In this document: positions 18,845 through 27,705 of the stretch, piece after piece
Numbering within the stretch: position 1 is the first letter of the stretch
Layout of the letters: each line of letters begins with the position of its first letter
Assembly: GCF_036021035.1 (NCBI RefSeq)
Contig: NZ_CP107930.1
Coordinates: 1,178,001-1,242,000 of the forward strand
DNA from: Kineococcus sp. NBC_00420
GTDB lineage: Bacteria > Actinomycetota > Actinomycetes > Actinomycetales > Kineococcaceae
Direction: 5' to 3'
Length of the DNA: 64,000 nt
Notes under the pieces: model-generated
Databases searched by the model: none
What the model was told of the DNA's origin: nothing
Seen by the model: the letters and a program-made list of their open reading frames with translations, nothing else
Position numbers and translations under genes: made by a program

Positions 18845-19354
18845 GTGACGTCCGACGCCCCCGCCCGCGAAGTGCTCACCTGGTCGACCTTCGGGGAGGC
18901 CGTGCGGGAACTCGCCTCCACGATCGCCGCCGACGGGGACTACCGCCCCGAGGTGATCCTCGGGATCGCCCGCGGCGGGCTGCCGCTGGCCGCCGGGCTG
19001 GCGTACGCGCTGGAGGTCAAGGAGACCGCGACCATCAACGTCGAGTTCTACACCGGCGTCGACTCCCGCCTGCCCGAGCCGGTCGTGCTGGCGCCCTCCG
19101 TGGACCTGGCCGAACTGGCCGGCCGCGAGGTCCTCGTCGTCGACGACGTCGCCGACACCGGCCGGACCCTCGCCGTCGTGGTGGGGATGTGCGCCGACGC
19201 CGGGATCAGGGCCCGTTCCGTCGTCGTCTACCGCAAGCCCACCACCCGGCTGGCGCCGGAGTACTCCTGGCGCGAGACGGACCGGTGGATCGACTTCCCG
19301 TGGTCCTCGGAGGGGCCGGTCCCCGAGGTCGCGCGGCGGTCCGCGTCAGCCTGA
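18845..19354 (+). CDS. Purine-type phosphoribosyltransferase
   Basis: A 169-residue type I phosphoribosyltransferase. The PRPP loop VLVVDDVADTGRTL sits at about residues 97-110, and GIARGGLPLA near residue 41 is the pyrophosphate loop. The carboxyl end (WRETDRWIDFPW) resembles xanthine/guanine-type enzymes such as Gpt, but base specificity cannot be read. It probably salvages a purine or acts on a nucleotide precursor. Its stop region overlaps the end of the convergent helicase gene by nine bases. Confidence 0.82.
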   Translation: MTSDAPAREVLTWSTFGEAVRELASTIAADGDYRPEVILGIARGGLPLAAGLAYALEVKETATINVEFYTGVDSRLPEPVVLAPSVDLAELAGREVLVVDDVADTGRTLAVVVGMCADAGIRARSVVVYRKPTTRLAPEYSWRETDRWIDFPWSSEGPVPEVARRSASA

Positions 19355-21856
19355 GCGGGGTTTCGTCCGCGCGGTCGCGACGGCGGTGAGCGGGTCCTCC
19401 GGCCAGGGGTGCTTGGCGTAGCGGGCCCGGTTCTCGGCCCGGACCGCCGGGTAGACGTTGCGCCAGAACGACTCCAGGTCGGCGGTGACGGCCAGCGGCC
19501 GACCGGCGGGTGAGAGCAGGTGCAGCACCACGAGCACCCGGCCCTCGACGAGGCGCGGGGTCGCCGTCCACCCGAAGGCCTCCTGCAGCTTCAGGGCGAG
19601 CACCGGGGCGGCCGGGTCGGTGTAGTCGAGTCGCACCGAGCGACCGCTCGGCACGGGCAGGTCCACCGGGGCGAGCTCGTCGAGGCGGGCGGCCTGCGGC
19701 CAGGGCAGCTGCGCCCGCAGGGCCGCGACGACGTCGATGCGGGCGAGGTCGCGCCGCGAACGCACAGCCGTCAGCTGGGCTCCGAGCCACTGGTCGAGGG
19801 TGGCGAGCAGGTGCTCGTCGCCGAGGTCGGGCCAGGAACCGCCCTGCGCGGCGCGGCAGCACGCCACCCGGGAGCGCAACGACGCCGCCCCCGCCCCGAA
19901 GGACAGCAGACGCAGCCCCTCCCGGCGGATCCCGTCGGCGACGGCCGCGGCCACGAGCTCGGCCGGGGGGTGCGGCAGCGGCCGGGCGGCCAGTTCCACC
20001 GCCCCGACCCCCTCGACCCGGCGGGCCACGACGTCCCCGTCGCGCCAGACGACCTCGTCACGGACCTCGACCCCCACGACGGAACGGGCGAGGTCCTCAG
20101 TCAGCGGCGCCGCCGAGCGGACGCGGGCGGCGGCTCGCCCGGGGGCGCGGTCGGCGACGGCGACCGCGAGCCACGGGGCGGCGCGCAACCCGCTGCCCGG
20201 GGCGACCTCGACCCCCGTCCCGCCCGTCGTCGCGTACGCGACACCGTCCGGGGTGCGTTGCCGGGCAACGCGTTCCGGGTGGGCGAGGGCGACGACGACC
20301 GCCGCCGCGAGGTCGCGGGGCAGACCGGCGGAACCGCCGCGCCCGGACGCCGGGGGCACTGTGGGCATCGAGGGCACCGAGGAGCGCAGCCGGGACACCT
20401 CCCGCCGCCACACCGGGTCCCCCTCCGCCGCCCGCCACGACGCCACGAGGTCGTCACCGCCGCGCAGCAGCGAGTCCTCCGAGAGCAGCGCGACGACCTC
20501 GGCCGCCGTCCGGGGCCCGACCCACCCGGCCCCGTCGAGCAGGGCCCGGGCCAGCCGCGGGTGCAGCCCGACCTCGGCCATCGCCCGGCCCGAGGGGGTG
20601 ATCCGGCCGTCCGCGAGCGCCCCCAGCCGGTCCAGCGCCTCCCGGGCCGCCGCGAGCGGGCCGGCGGGCGGCGGGTCGAGCAGGGACAGCCCGTCGGTGT
20701 CGCCCCAGCCCGCCGTGAGCAGCGCGAACCCGGTGAGGTCCGCGGTCGCGATCTCCGGCGGGGTGTGGGCGAGCAGCAGTCCGTGATCGGCGGCGGACCA
20801 GGCGCGGAGCACCGTCCCGGGGGCCTCGCGGGCTGCGCGACCGGCCCGCTGGTCGGCCGAGGCGCGCGAGACCCGGACCGTGTCGAGACCGCCGAAGCCC
20901 CGGGCGTGGTCGATGCGCGGGACGCGGGCGAGCCCCGCGTCGACGACGGTCCGGACCCCCGGGACGGTCAGCGACGACTCGGCGACGGCGGTCGAGAGCA
21001 CGACCCGACGCCGGGGACCGGGCCGGAGCGCGGCGTCCTGCTCGGCCCCGGAGCGGCCGCCGCTGAGCTCGACGAGGTCGACGTCGGTGAGGAAGGCGCT
21101 GCGCTGCAACCGGTTGGTCACCGCGCGGATCTCCCCGGCCCCCGGCAGGAAGACCAGCACGTCGCCGTCGCGTTCCAGGGCCCGTCCCACGAGCCCGCCG
21201 ACGTGGTCGAGCAGCGCCGGGTCGACGCGCAGGCCCTCGGGCGGTCGCACCGGCCGCGGCGGCGGGCACCAGGACACCTCGAGCGGGTGGACGGGTGCGG
21301 TCGCGGTCACGACGGGGCCGTCCAGCAGTGCGGCCAGGCGCGGCACGTCGAGGGTGGCCGAGGCAGCCAGCAGCCAGAGGTCCTCGCGGAGCAGGTCCCG
21401 GGCCTGCAGGGCGAAGGCGAGGGCGAGGTCGGCGTCGAGCTGCCGTTCGTGGACCTCGTCGAGCAGGACGGTGGCGACACCGGGCAGTTCGGGGTCGTGC
21501 AGCATGCGCCGCAGCAGCAGTCCCGTGGTGACGACCTCGACGCGGGTGTCCGCGGAGACCTTGCGCTCACCGCGGACCGCGTAGCCCACGGTGGCCCCGA
21601 CCGGCTCGCCCAGCAGCGAGGCCATCCGGGCCGCGGCCGCGCGGGCGGCGACCCGGCGGGGCTCGGCGACGACGACCTTCCCGGGGCGCGCGTCGGCCAG
21701 CGCGAGGGGCACCAGCGTCGTCTTGCCCGTGCCGGGCGGGGCCTGCAGGACGGCGGTCCCCCGGGAGCGCAGCGCGTCGATCAGGTCGGGCAGGACCGCC
21801 GCGACGGGCAGGGCCGAGAGCAGGTGGTGGGGGATCGACGGGACGAGGGGTGGCAC
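19346..21856 (-). CDS. hrpB: ATP-dependent helicase HrpB
   Basis: An 836-residue DEAH-type helicase. Walker A is APPGTGKTT (39-47) and Walker B is DEVH (133-136); SATLDVPR and QRAGRAAR are motifs III and VI. The carboxyl half has the HrpB-specific domain with SFGAGAASLRSRV. In Escherichia coli the role of HrpB is unclear; in other bacteria it processes or binds RNA. The GTG start has AGGAT about nine bases upstream. It ends inside the convergent phosphoribosyltransferase gene, so the two mRNAs overlap in antisense. Confidence 0.92.
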   Translation of the reverse strand: MPPLVPSIPHHLLSALPVAAVLPDLIDALRSRGTAVLQAPPGTGKTTLVPLALADARPGKVVVAEPRRVAARAAAARMASLLGEPVGATVGYAVRGERKVSADTRVEVVTTGLLLRRMLHDPELPGVATVLLDEVHERQLDADLALAFALQARDLLREDLWLLAASATLDVPRLAALLDGPVVTATAPVHPLEVSWCPPPRPVRPPEGLRVDPALLDHVGGLVGRALERDGDVLVFLPGAGEIRAVTNRLQRSAFLTDVDLVELSGGRSGAEQDAALRPGPRRRVVLSTAVAESSLTVPGVRTVVDAGLARVPRIDHARGFGGLDTVRVSRASADQRAGRAAREAPGTVLRAWSAADHGLLLAHTPPEIATADLTGFALLTAGWGDTDGLSLLDPPPAGPLAAAREALDRLGALADGRITPSGRAMAEVGLHPRLARALLDGAGWVGPRTAAEVVALLSEDSLLRGGDDLVASWRAAEGDPVWRREVSRLRSSVPSMPTVPPASGRGGSAGLPRDLAAAVVVALAHPERVARQRTPDGVAYATTGGTGVEVAPGSGLRAAPWLAVAVADRAPGRAAARVRSAAPLTEDLARSVVGVEVRDEVVWRDGDVVARRVEGVGAVELAARPLPHPPAELVAAAVADGIRREGLRLLSFGAGAASLRSRVACCRAAQGGSWPDLGDEHLLATLDQWLGAQLTAVRSRRDLARIDVVAALRAQLPWPQAARLDELAPVDLPVPSGRSVRLDYTDPAAPVLALKLQEAFGWTATPRLVEGRVLVVLHLLSPAGRPLAVTADLESFWRNVYPAVRAENRARYAKHPWPEDPLTAVATARTKPRSG

Positions 21857-21860
21857 CCGC

Positions 21861-22691
21861 TCATCCTGCCCGCCGTGACCGCACCCCTCGGAGCAGCACC
21901 CGCCGGAGCAGCACCGCCCCCAGGCCGAGCCCGACGACGACGAGCGCGACGACCTGACGGCCTCCCAGGACGGGTCCGTGGCCGACGTCGACGTAGCCCC
22001 CGAGCCGGAGACCGGCGAGGCGCTCGAAGTGGTTGCGGGCCCCGGGGAAGAAGAAGTCGTCGACGCCGTAGGCGACCGGGAAGCCGGCCGGGCCGGCGAG
22101 CAACGTGGCGACCGCCCACTGCGGTCGGTGGTGCGACTCGTGCTCGGCGAGGTTCGCCGCGTCGGAGGGGACCGTGGGGAACCGCGGGGAGATCACCATG
22201 TCCCCGAAGTTCACCGTGCGCTTGCCGGCCACCGCCTTCGAGACGACCCCGACGTAGTAGTCGGCGGCCGCGTAGCGGCACACGGTGAGACCGCGGGCGT
22301 CGGCGTAGAGCATGGCCAGACCCGTCTCGGGCCAGGTCGCGACCTTCTGCGCGAGCAGCGACGGCGTGAGGTCGGGAACGTCGGCGGTGGAGCCCCACTC
22401 CTCCCCCGGCGGCGCGGCGCAGACGGGAGCGGCACCGAGGTCGGTGACGCTGCGCCAGGCCGTGCCGAGCAGGATCGAGGTGACGGCCAGTCCGGCGACG
22501 ACCCCTTGCAGGATGCGGACCGCCGCCGGCCGGACCGGCGCGTGCCGGCCCTTGAACCACCACCAGAGGGCCCCGAGGACACCCGCGACGAGGAGCCAGA
22601 AGAACAGGTGGGCCGCGGCGCGGCTGTGCGGGTGACTGTAGCCCCACCAGCTGGGCGACCCCGGCCTGCCCACCCCACCCGCCCCGCCCAC
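21861..22691 (-). CDS. Membrane protein with HExxH motif, unknown function
   Basis: A 276-residue protein with predicted membrane helices near residues 28-48 and 60-78 and one near the carboxyl end (about 245-265), leaving a ~160-residue extracellular region. That region contains EHESHHRPQWA, an HExxH arrangement (near residue 184) followed by QW, as in zinc metallopeptidases. Four cysteine or histidine ligands outside it are not obvious, so catalysis is unproven. GTG at 22691 lies six bases after a TAGATT -10 box, which supports this start; a second in-frame GTG lies six codons on. It starts only five bases before hrpB in the same direction. Confidence 0.65.
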   Translation of the reverse strand: MGGAGGVGRPGSPSWWGYSHPHSRAAAHLFFWLLVAGVLGALWWWFKGRHAPVRPAAVRILQGVVAGLAVTSILLGTAWRSVTDLGAAPVCAAPPGEEWGSTADVPDLTPSLLAQKVATWPETGLAMLYADARGLTVCRYAAADYYVGVVSKAVAGKRTVNFGDMVISPRFPTVPSDAANLAEHESHHRPQWAVATLLAGPAGFPVAYGVDDFFFPGARNHFERLAGLRLGGYVDVGHGPVLGGRQVVALVVVGLGLGAVLLRRVLLRGVRSRRAG

Positions 22692-22697
22692 CTCAGC

Positions 22698-22703
22698 AAT
22701 CTA
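22698..22703 (-). promoter_or_regulatory. -10 box of the HExxH membrane protein gene
   Basis: TAGATT on the minus strand ends six bases before the GTG at 22691, with no ribosome site between. hrpB probably shares this promoter. Confidence 0.4.
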
Positions 22704-22715
22704 GGGCGGGAAGCC

Positions 22716-24335
22716 TCAGTTCGCCGGGCCGCCCGTGGCGGGCCCGCGACCCTGACCACCACGACGGCGACGGCGGGGAGCCCCGGTCGCCTCCGCGGCG
22801 GGTGCCGCGCCCCGACGGGCCGCGGGCTGGCGCGTCGGGGTCTTGGCCCGACGCTGCGCCTGGGGCTGGGCCGGGGCGGTCGGCACCGGCGAGTCCGCCG
22901 GGTCGACGTGCGCCGCGGCCGGGCCGACGAGACGGCCGACGAGCTCGTGCTGCGCGGAGACGCTCGTCCACTGCGGCGAGATGCCGGCCTGGCGGGCCAG
23001 GGTCCGGACGTCACCCCGCTGGTCGGGCGTCGCGACGGTCACGACGAGACCACCGGCACCGGCGCGGGCGGTGCGCCCGGAGCGGTGCAGGTACGCCTTG
23101 TGCTCGGTCGGCGGGTCGACGTGCACGACGATGCTGACGTCGTCCACGTGGATGCCGCGGGCGGCGATGTCGGTGGCGCAGAGGACCTTCACCGAGCCGT
23201 CGGAGAACGCACCGAGGTTGCGCTCGCGGGCGTTCTGGCTGAGGTTCCCGTGCAGGTCCACGGCGGGGATCCCGCTCGCGGTCAGCTGCTTCGCGAGCTT
23301 CTTGGCCGCGTGCTTCGTCCGCGTGAAGAGGACCGTGCGGCCCTCCCCCGCCGCCAGTTCGCGCACCAGGGAGTTCTTCCCGTCGGCGGCGACCTCGAGG
23401 ACGTGGTGCTCCATGGTCGAGACCGGCGCGACGGCCGGGTCGACGGAGTGCACGACGGGCTCGGAGAGGTAGCGCTTGACCAGGACGTCGATGCCGTTGT
23501 CCAGCGTCGCCGAGAACAGCAGGCGCTGACCGACCACGGGGGTCGCGTCGAGCAGGCGCTTCACGCCGGGCAGGAAGCCCAGGTCGGCCATGTGGTCGGC
23601 CTCGTCCAGGACGGTGACCTCGACGGCGTCGAGCTGGCAGTGCCCCTGGCGGATGAGGTCCTCGAGCCGGCCGGGGCAGGCGATGAGGACGTCGACACCG
23701 TCGCGCAGCGCGTTGACCTGCGGGTTCTGCCCGACGCCGCCGAAGACGACGGTGGTGCTGAGGCCGAGGGCGTGGGCCAGCGGCGTCACGGTCGCCGAGA
23801 CCTGGTTGGCGAGCTCGCGGGTCGGGACCAGGACGAGCGCGCGCGGGCGCTTGCTGCGGCGCGGGCGGGTCGAGGCGGCGAGACGGGTCACCAGCGGCAG
23901 CGCGAACGCGATGGTCTTGCCGCTGCCGGTGCGACCGCGACCGAGGACGTCGCGACCGGCCATCGAGTCGGGCAGCGTCGCGGTCTGGATCGGGAACGGG
24001 CTGACCACGCCGGTGCTCGCGAGGACGTCGACGAGGGGCTGGGGGACGAAGAGGTCGGCGAAGCTGCGCCCGTCCTCGACGATCTCCACGGCCGTGTCGG
24101 AGAAGCCTTCGGCGCTGGTCGGACGCTGGGCCGGGACGCGCTCGGCGGGTGCCTGGCGCGGGGCCGGGTTCGCGCTCTGGTTCGGGTTCTGGCGGCTGCG
24201 GGACTGCTGCGCGGCCTGGTCGGTCGCGGTGCCCGAACCGCTGGCGCGACGACGCCGGCGCGGCGGCGGCACCGAACCCTCGGTGCGGGGGGTGGAGCTG
24301 GACGTGCGGGGGCCGCGGGACGCGGACGAGTTCAC
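22716..24335 (-). CDS. DEAD-box RNA helicase
   Basis: A 539-residue DEAD-box helicase. Order of motifs: Q motif around FPIQTATLP (~115), Walker A GRTGSGKT (~133), DEAD in VLDEADHM (~245), SATLDN (~275) and HRSGRTARAG (~420). Both ends are low-complexity and basic (RRRRR near residue 30; Arg/Gly/Gln-rich tail), as in helicases that bind structured RNA or ribosomal particles. GTG at 24335 has AGAGG seven bases upstream. Likely job: ribosome assembly or RNA turnover, possibly in the cold. It diverges from the iron-uptake operon. Confidence 0.9.
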   Translation of the reverse strand: MNSSASRGPRTSSSTPRTEGSVPPPRRRRRASGSGTATDQAAQQSRSRQNPNQSANPAPRQAPAERVPAQRPTSAEGFSDTAVEIVEDGRSFADLFVPQPLVDVLASTGVVSPFPIQTATLPDSMAGRDVLGRGRTGSGKTIAFALPLVTRLAASTRPRRSKRPRALVLVPTRELANQVSATVTPLAHALGLSTTVVFGGVGQNPQVNALRDGVDVLIACPGRLEDLIRQGHCQLDAVEVTVLDEADHMADLGFLPGVKRLLDATPVVGQRLLFSATLDNGIDVLVKRYLSEPVVHSVDPAVAPVSTMEHHVLEVAADGKNSLVRELAAGEGRTVLFTRTKHAAKKLAKQLTASGIPAVDLHGNLSQNARERNLGAFSDGSVKVLCATDIAARGIHVDDVSIVVHVDPPTEHKAYLHRSGRTARAGAGGLVVTVATPDQRGDVRTLARQAGISPQWTSVSAQHELVGRLVGPAAAHVDPADSPVPTAPAQPQAQRRAKTPTRQPAARRGAAPAAEATGAPRRRRRGGQGRGPATGGPAN

Positions 24336-24598
24336 AAGGAGCCTCTCGGAGGACGGACACGACGGGAAGTGGCCGTGGTGCCCGACCACACCCGCCGGCC
24401 CGGAGGCCGTGCGAGGGACCTGCGCTCCGGCCCCTGGGGCTCGGTGCTGAACACTCGACCGCGGACGCACTGGCGTCCGCCGACGACCATCCTACCGACC
24501 GTCGCCCCCTCCCATCGGCAGCGCCCCCCGCGATCACAGGAGGGAAGCGTCACGATCCGGGTTCGCGCGGGGTCGGGGACACACGTTCCGGATCGGAG

Positions 24599-24617
24599 GG
24601 TGGAGAGGCTAACCTCA
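24599..24617 (+). promoter_or_regulatory. Candidate IdeR/DtxR iron box overlapping the -10 element
   Basis: This 19-mer matches 13 of 19 positions of the DtxR/IdeR consensus, including an unbroken run of nine (GGCTAACCT). Within it TAACCT (24610-24615) is a TANNNT -10 box ending seven bases before the GTG of the first permease gene, so the mRNA is probably leaderless. Iron-loaded IdeR bound here would block RNA polymerase, giving expression only when iron is scarce. Confidence 0.6.
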
Positions 24618-24622
24618 CTTCT

Positions 24623-25693
24623 GTGTCCACCTCGTCCACCTCCACGAGTGCACCGCCGCCGGCGGCCGCGCGCACCGGGCCGGCTCCGGCGAAGCGGCGG
24701 GTGAACCGCCCCCTCGCCCTGCTCCTCGCCTGCGCCCTGCTCGGTCTGGCCGTGCTCGCGAGCCTCGCGATCGGGTCGCGCGAGATCCCGCTGGGCACGG
24801 TCCTGCGCGCCCTCACCGACGGCAGCGGCGGCTCCCAGGACGTCCTCGTCGTCCGGGAACTGCGGATCCCCCGCACGCTCCTCGGCATCGTCGTCGGCGC
24901 CGCCCTGGGCCTGTCCGGGGCGCTCATGCAGGCGTTGACACGCAACCCGCTGGCCGACCCGGGCCTGCTGGGCGTGAACTCCGGCGCCGCCGCCGCCATG
25001 GTCACGGCGCTCGCCGTGTTCGGCCTCACCTCGCGCCTGCAGCTGGTCTGGGCCTCGATGCTCGGCGCCGCGGTCGTCTCGGTCGCGGTCTACCTGCTCG
25101 GCGCCACCGGCCGCGGCGGGGCGACCCCCGTCCGCCTCGCCCTGGCCGGCACCGCCGTCTCGGCCGCGCTGTACGCCTACACCAGCGCGCAGGTGCTGCT
25201 CGACACCACGACCTTCGACCGGTTCCGGTTCTGGCAGGTCGGCTCGCTGGCCGGGCACGACATGACGACCTTCTGGCAGATGCTGCCGTTCTTCGCGGTC
25301 GGGATCCTGCTGGCCCTCACCCAGTCCCGGGCCCTGAACGCCCTCGCACTGGGCGAGGACTCGGGCCGGGCGCTGGGCGCGAACGTCACCCGGACCCGGG
25401 TGCTCACGGCGCTCGCCGTCACCCTGCTCTGCGGCGCCGCCACGGCCACCGCGGGCCCCATCGCCTTCGTCGGTCTCGCCGTACCGCACGTCGTGCGCGC
25501 CCTGACCGGACCGGACCAGCGCTGGGTCCTCCCCCTCTCCTGCGTCGTCGCACCGGCGCTGCTGCTGTTCGGCGACGTCCTGGGGCGGATCGTGGTCCGG
25601 CCCGGGGAGCTGGAGGTCAGCATCGTGACCGCCGTGCTCGGGGCGCCCGTCCTCGTCGCGCTCGTCCGGCGTCGTCGGCTGGCCCAGCTGTGA
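24623..25693 (+). CDS. Iron-siderophore ABC transporter permease (FecCD family)
   Basis: A 356-residue integral membrane protein of the BtuC/FecCD family, with about ten helices and the family signatures LTRNPLADPGLLGV and TATAGPIAFVGLAVPH. A ~35-residue Ser/Thr/Pro-rich cytosolic tail precedes the first helix. It imports ferric siderophores with a second permease and an ATPase that follow with overlapping stop/start codons. No substrate-binding lipoprotein is encoded in the operon. The GTG is set by the -10 box inside the iron box seven bases upstream. Confidence 0.9.
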   Translation: MSTSSTSTSAPPPAAARTGPAPAKRRVNRPLALLLACALLGLAVLASLAIGSREIPLGTVLRALTDGSGGSQDVLVVRELRIPRTLLGIVVGAALGLSGALMQALTRNPLADPGLLGVNSGAAAAMVTALAVFGLTSRLQLVWASMLGAAVVSVAVYLLGATGRGGATPVRLALAGTAVSAALYAYTSAQVLLDTTTFDRFRFWQVGSLAGHDMTTFWQMLPFFAVGILLALTQSRALNALALGEDSGRALGANVTRTRVLTALAVTLLCGAATATAGPIAFVGLAVPHVVRALTGPDQRWVLPLSCVVAPALLLFGDVLGRIVVRPGELEVSIVTAVLGAPVLVALVRRRRLAQL

Positions 25694-26787
25694 GCGCGGG
25701 AACGTCGGAGAGACTGGCGAGCGTGCCCCCGCTGCGGACCGCCGACCAGGCCCGCACGGGTCGCACCGTCCGGGCCGGACGCGGGATCTCGCTGCGCATC
25801 GAGGGACGCAGCCTGCTCGTCTGCCTCGGCCTGCTCGCGGCGCTCGCCGGCGTGGTGACGCTCAGCCTCACCACCGGCGACTACCCGATCTCGGTGCCGG
25901 ACGTCGTCCGCACGCTCCTGGGCCAGGGCAGCCGGGCGGACGGGTTCATCGTGCTGGGTCTGCGGCTGCCGCGGGTCGTGACGGGACTGCTCGTCGGTCT
26001 CGCCCTCGGGATGGCCGGTGCGGTGTTCCAGCTCGTCACGCGCAACCCGCTCGGCTCCCCCGACGTCATCGGCTTCACCTCAGGCGCCGTGACCGGGGCC
26101 CTCGTCGTCCTGCTGGTGATCGGTGGCGGCGGCAGCCAGACCGCGTTCGGTGCCCTGATCGGGGGCGGGGTGACGGCCGTCGCCGTCTACCTGCTCTCCA
26201 GCCGCGGCGGGGTCCAGGGCTACCGGCTGATCCTCGTCGGGATCGGCGTCACCGCGGTGCTGCAGGCCGTCAACGACTACCTGCTGACCCGCTCCCGCGT
26301 CGAGGACGCCCAGCAGGCGCAGGTCTGGATCACGGGGTCGCTCAACGGCCGCGGCTGGGAGCAGGCGACCCCGTTGGGCCTCGGACTGGCGGTCCTGGTC
26401 CCGCTCGCGCTGCTGAGCAGCCGCTCGCTGACCATGCTCGACCTCGGCGACGACGCGTCGCGCGCCCTCGGGGTGGACGTCGGCCGCACCCGGTCGACCG
26501 TCCTGGTCGTCGCCACCGCCATGACGGCGCTGGCCGCGATGGCCGCCGGCCCGATCGCCTTCGTGGCCCTCGCCGCCCCGCAGGTGGCCCGGCGGATGAC
26601 CCGCGCCGTCGGGGCCGGACTGGTGGCCGCAGGGCTCACCGGGGCGCTCATGGTGCTGGTCAGCGACTTCGTGGCGCAGCGCCTCTTCGCGCCGACCCAG
26701 CTGCCCGTGGGGGTGGTGACCGGCGCCGTCGGTGGCCTCTACCTGGCGTGGCTGCTGGCCACCCAGTGGCGACGGGGCCGCGGCTGA
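25690..26787 (+). CDS. Iron-siderophore ABC transporter permease (FecCD family), second subunit
   Basis: A 365-residue BtuC/FecCD permease, also about ten helices, with VTRNPLGSPDVIGF and MAAGPIAFVALAAPQ. It pairs with the preceding permease to form a heterodimeric pore, as in FepD-FepG. GTG overlaps the upstream stop (GTGA). Confidence 0.9.
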   Translation: MSAGTSERLASVPPLRTADQARTGRTVRAGRGISLRIEGRSLLVCLGLLAALAGVVTLSLTTGDYPISVPDVVRTLLGQGSRADGFIVLGLRLPRVVTGLLVGLALGMAGAVFQLVTRNPLGSPDVIGFTSGAVTGALVVLLVIGGGGSQTAFGALIGGGVTAVAVYLLSSRGGVQGYRLILVGIGVTAVLQAVNDYLLTRSRVEDAQQAQVWITGSLNGRGWEQATPLGLGLAVLVPLALLSSRSLTMLDLGDDASRALGVDVGRTRSTVLVVATAMTALAAMAAGPIAFVALAAPQVARRMTRAVGAGLVAAGLTGALMVLVSDFVAQRLFAPTQLPVGVVTGAVGGLYLAWLLATQWRRGRG

Positions 26788-27695
26788 TGACTCCGACTGC
26801 GAGAGAACGGAACGACGTGACCCGGAACCGTCTGCGCGGCGAGAACCTGACCCTCGCCTACGACGATCGCACCATCACCGAGGACCTCGGGATCGAGATC
26901 CCCGACGGGTCCTTCACAGTCATCATCGGCCCGAACGCCTGCGGCAAGTCCACGCTGCTGCGGGCCCTGGCCCGGATGCTGAAACCCCGGAAGGGCACCG
27001 TGTTCCTCGACGGCGAGCAGATCCACTCGCTGCCCAGCAAGGAGGTCGCCCGCCGGCTGGGGCTGCTGCCGCAGACGGCGACGGCCCCCGACGGCATCAC
27101 CGTCGCCGACCTGGTCGCCCGAGGCCGCTTCCCGCACCAGAAGTTGCTGCGGCAGTGGTCGAAGGACGACGAACGCGCCGTCGACGCGGCGATGGCGTCC
27201 ACCCAGGTCACCGACCTCGCCGAGCGCAGCGTGGACGAACTGTCCGGCGGGCAGCGCCAGCGGGTCTGGATCGCGATGGCCCTGGCCCAGGAGACCCCCA
27301 TCCTGCTGCTCGACGAGCCGACGACGTACCTCGACATCGCCCACCAGATCGAGATCCTGAACCTCTGCGCGCGCCTGCACGAGGAGCAGGACCGCACGAT
27401 GGTCGCCGTCCTGCACGACCTCAACCACGCCACCCGCTACGCGACCCACCTCGTGGCGTTGAAGGAGGGCCGGGTCGTGGCCCAGGGCGACCCGCACGAG
27501 ATCGTCACCAGCGAGCTCATCGAGGACGTCTTCGGCCTGCCCTGCGTCGTCATCCCCGACCCCGAGACCGGCACCCCGCTGGTCGTCCCCCGGGCCCGGA
27601 CGAGCCGGCTCGGCCAGGACGCCGCCACCCGCGGCCACGTCGCCGGGTCGCCCCAGGCACGCCCTGCCGGACGTGTCGGGGGCGCAGGCGTTTAG
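26787..27695 (+). CDS. Iron-siderophore ABC transporter ATPase (FecE/FepC-like)
   Basis: A 302-residue ABC ATPase. Walker A is GPNACGKST (48-56), the signature LSGGQRQRV, Walker B LLLDEPTTYLD and the switch histidine in AVLHDLNHATRYA. It energises the two FecCD permeases. ATG overlaps the upstream stop by one base (TGATG); an in-frame GTG at 26818 is an alternative. The last ~40 residues are Gly/Arg/Ala-rich and not part of the fold. Confidence 0.92.
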   Translation: MTPTARERNDVTRNRLRGENLTLAYDDRTITEDLGIEIPDGSFTVIIGPNACGKSTLLRALARMLKPRKGTVFLDGEQIHSLPSKEVARRLGLLPQTATAPDGITVADLVARGRFPHQKLLRQWSKDDERAVDAAMASTQVTDLAERSVDELSGGQRQRVWIAMALAQETPILLLDEPTTYLDIAHQIEILNLCARLHEEQDRTMVAVLHDLNHATRYATHLVALKEGRVVAQGDPHEIVTSELIEDVFGLPCVVIPDPETGTPLVVPRARTSRLGQDAATRGHVAGSPQARPAGRVGGAGV

Positions 27696-27698
27696 CGT
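27693..27698 (+). promoter_or_regulatory. -10 box of the NAD kinase gene
   Basis: TAGCGT begins inside the last codon of the upstream ATPase gene, covers its stop, and ends seven bases before the ATG at 27706. NAD kinase can therefore be made from its own leaderless mRNA as well as by readthrough of the iron operon. Confidence 0.4.
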
Positions 27699-27705
27699 GT
27701 CGGGG

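Noticed and set aside
21978-24704. A 908-codon plus-strand frame across the HExxH protein and the DEAD-box helicase
   Set aside because: It spans two unrelated genes in antisense and shows only compositional bias.
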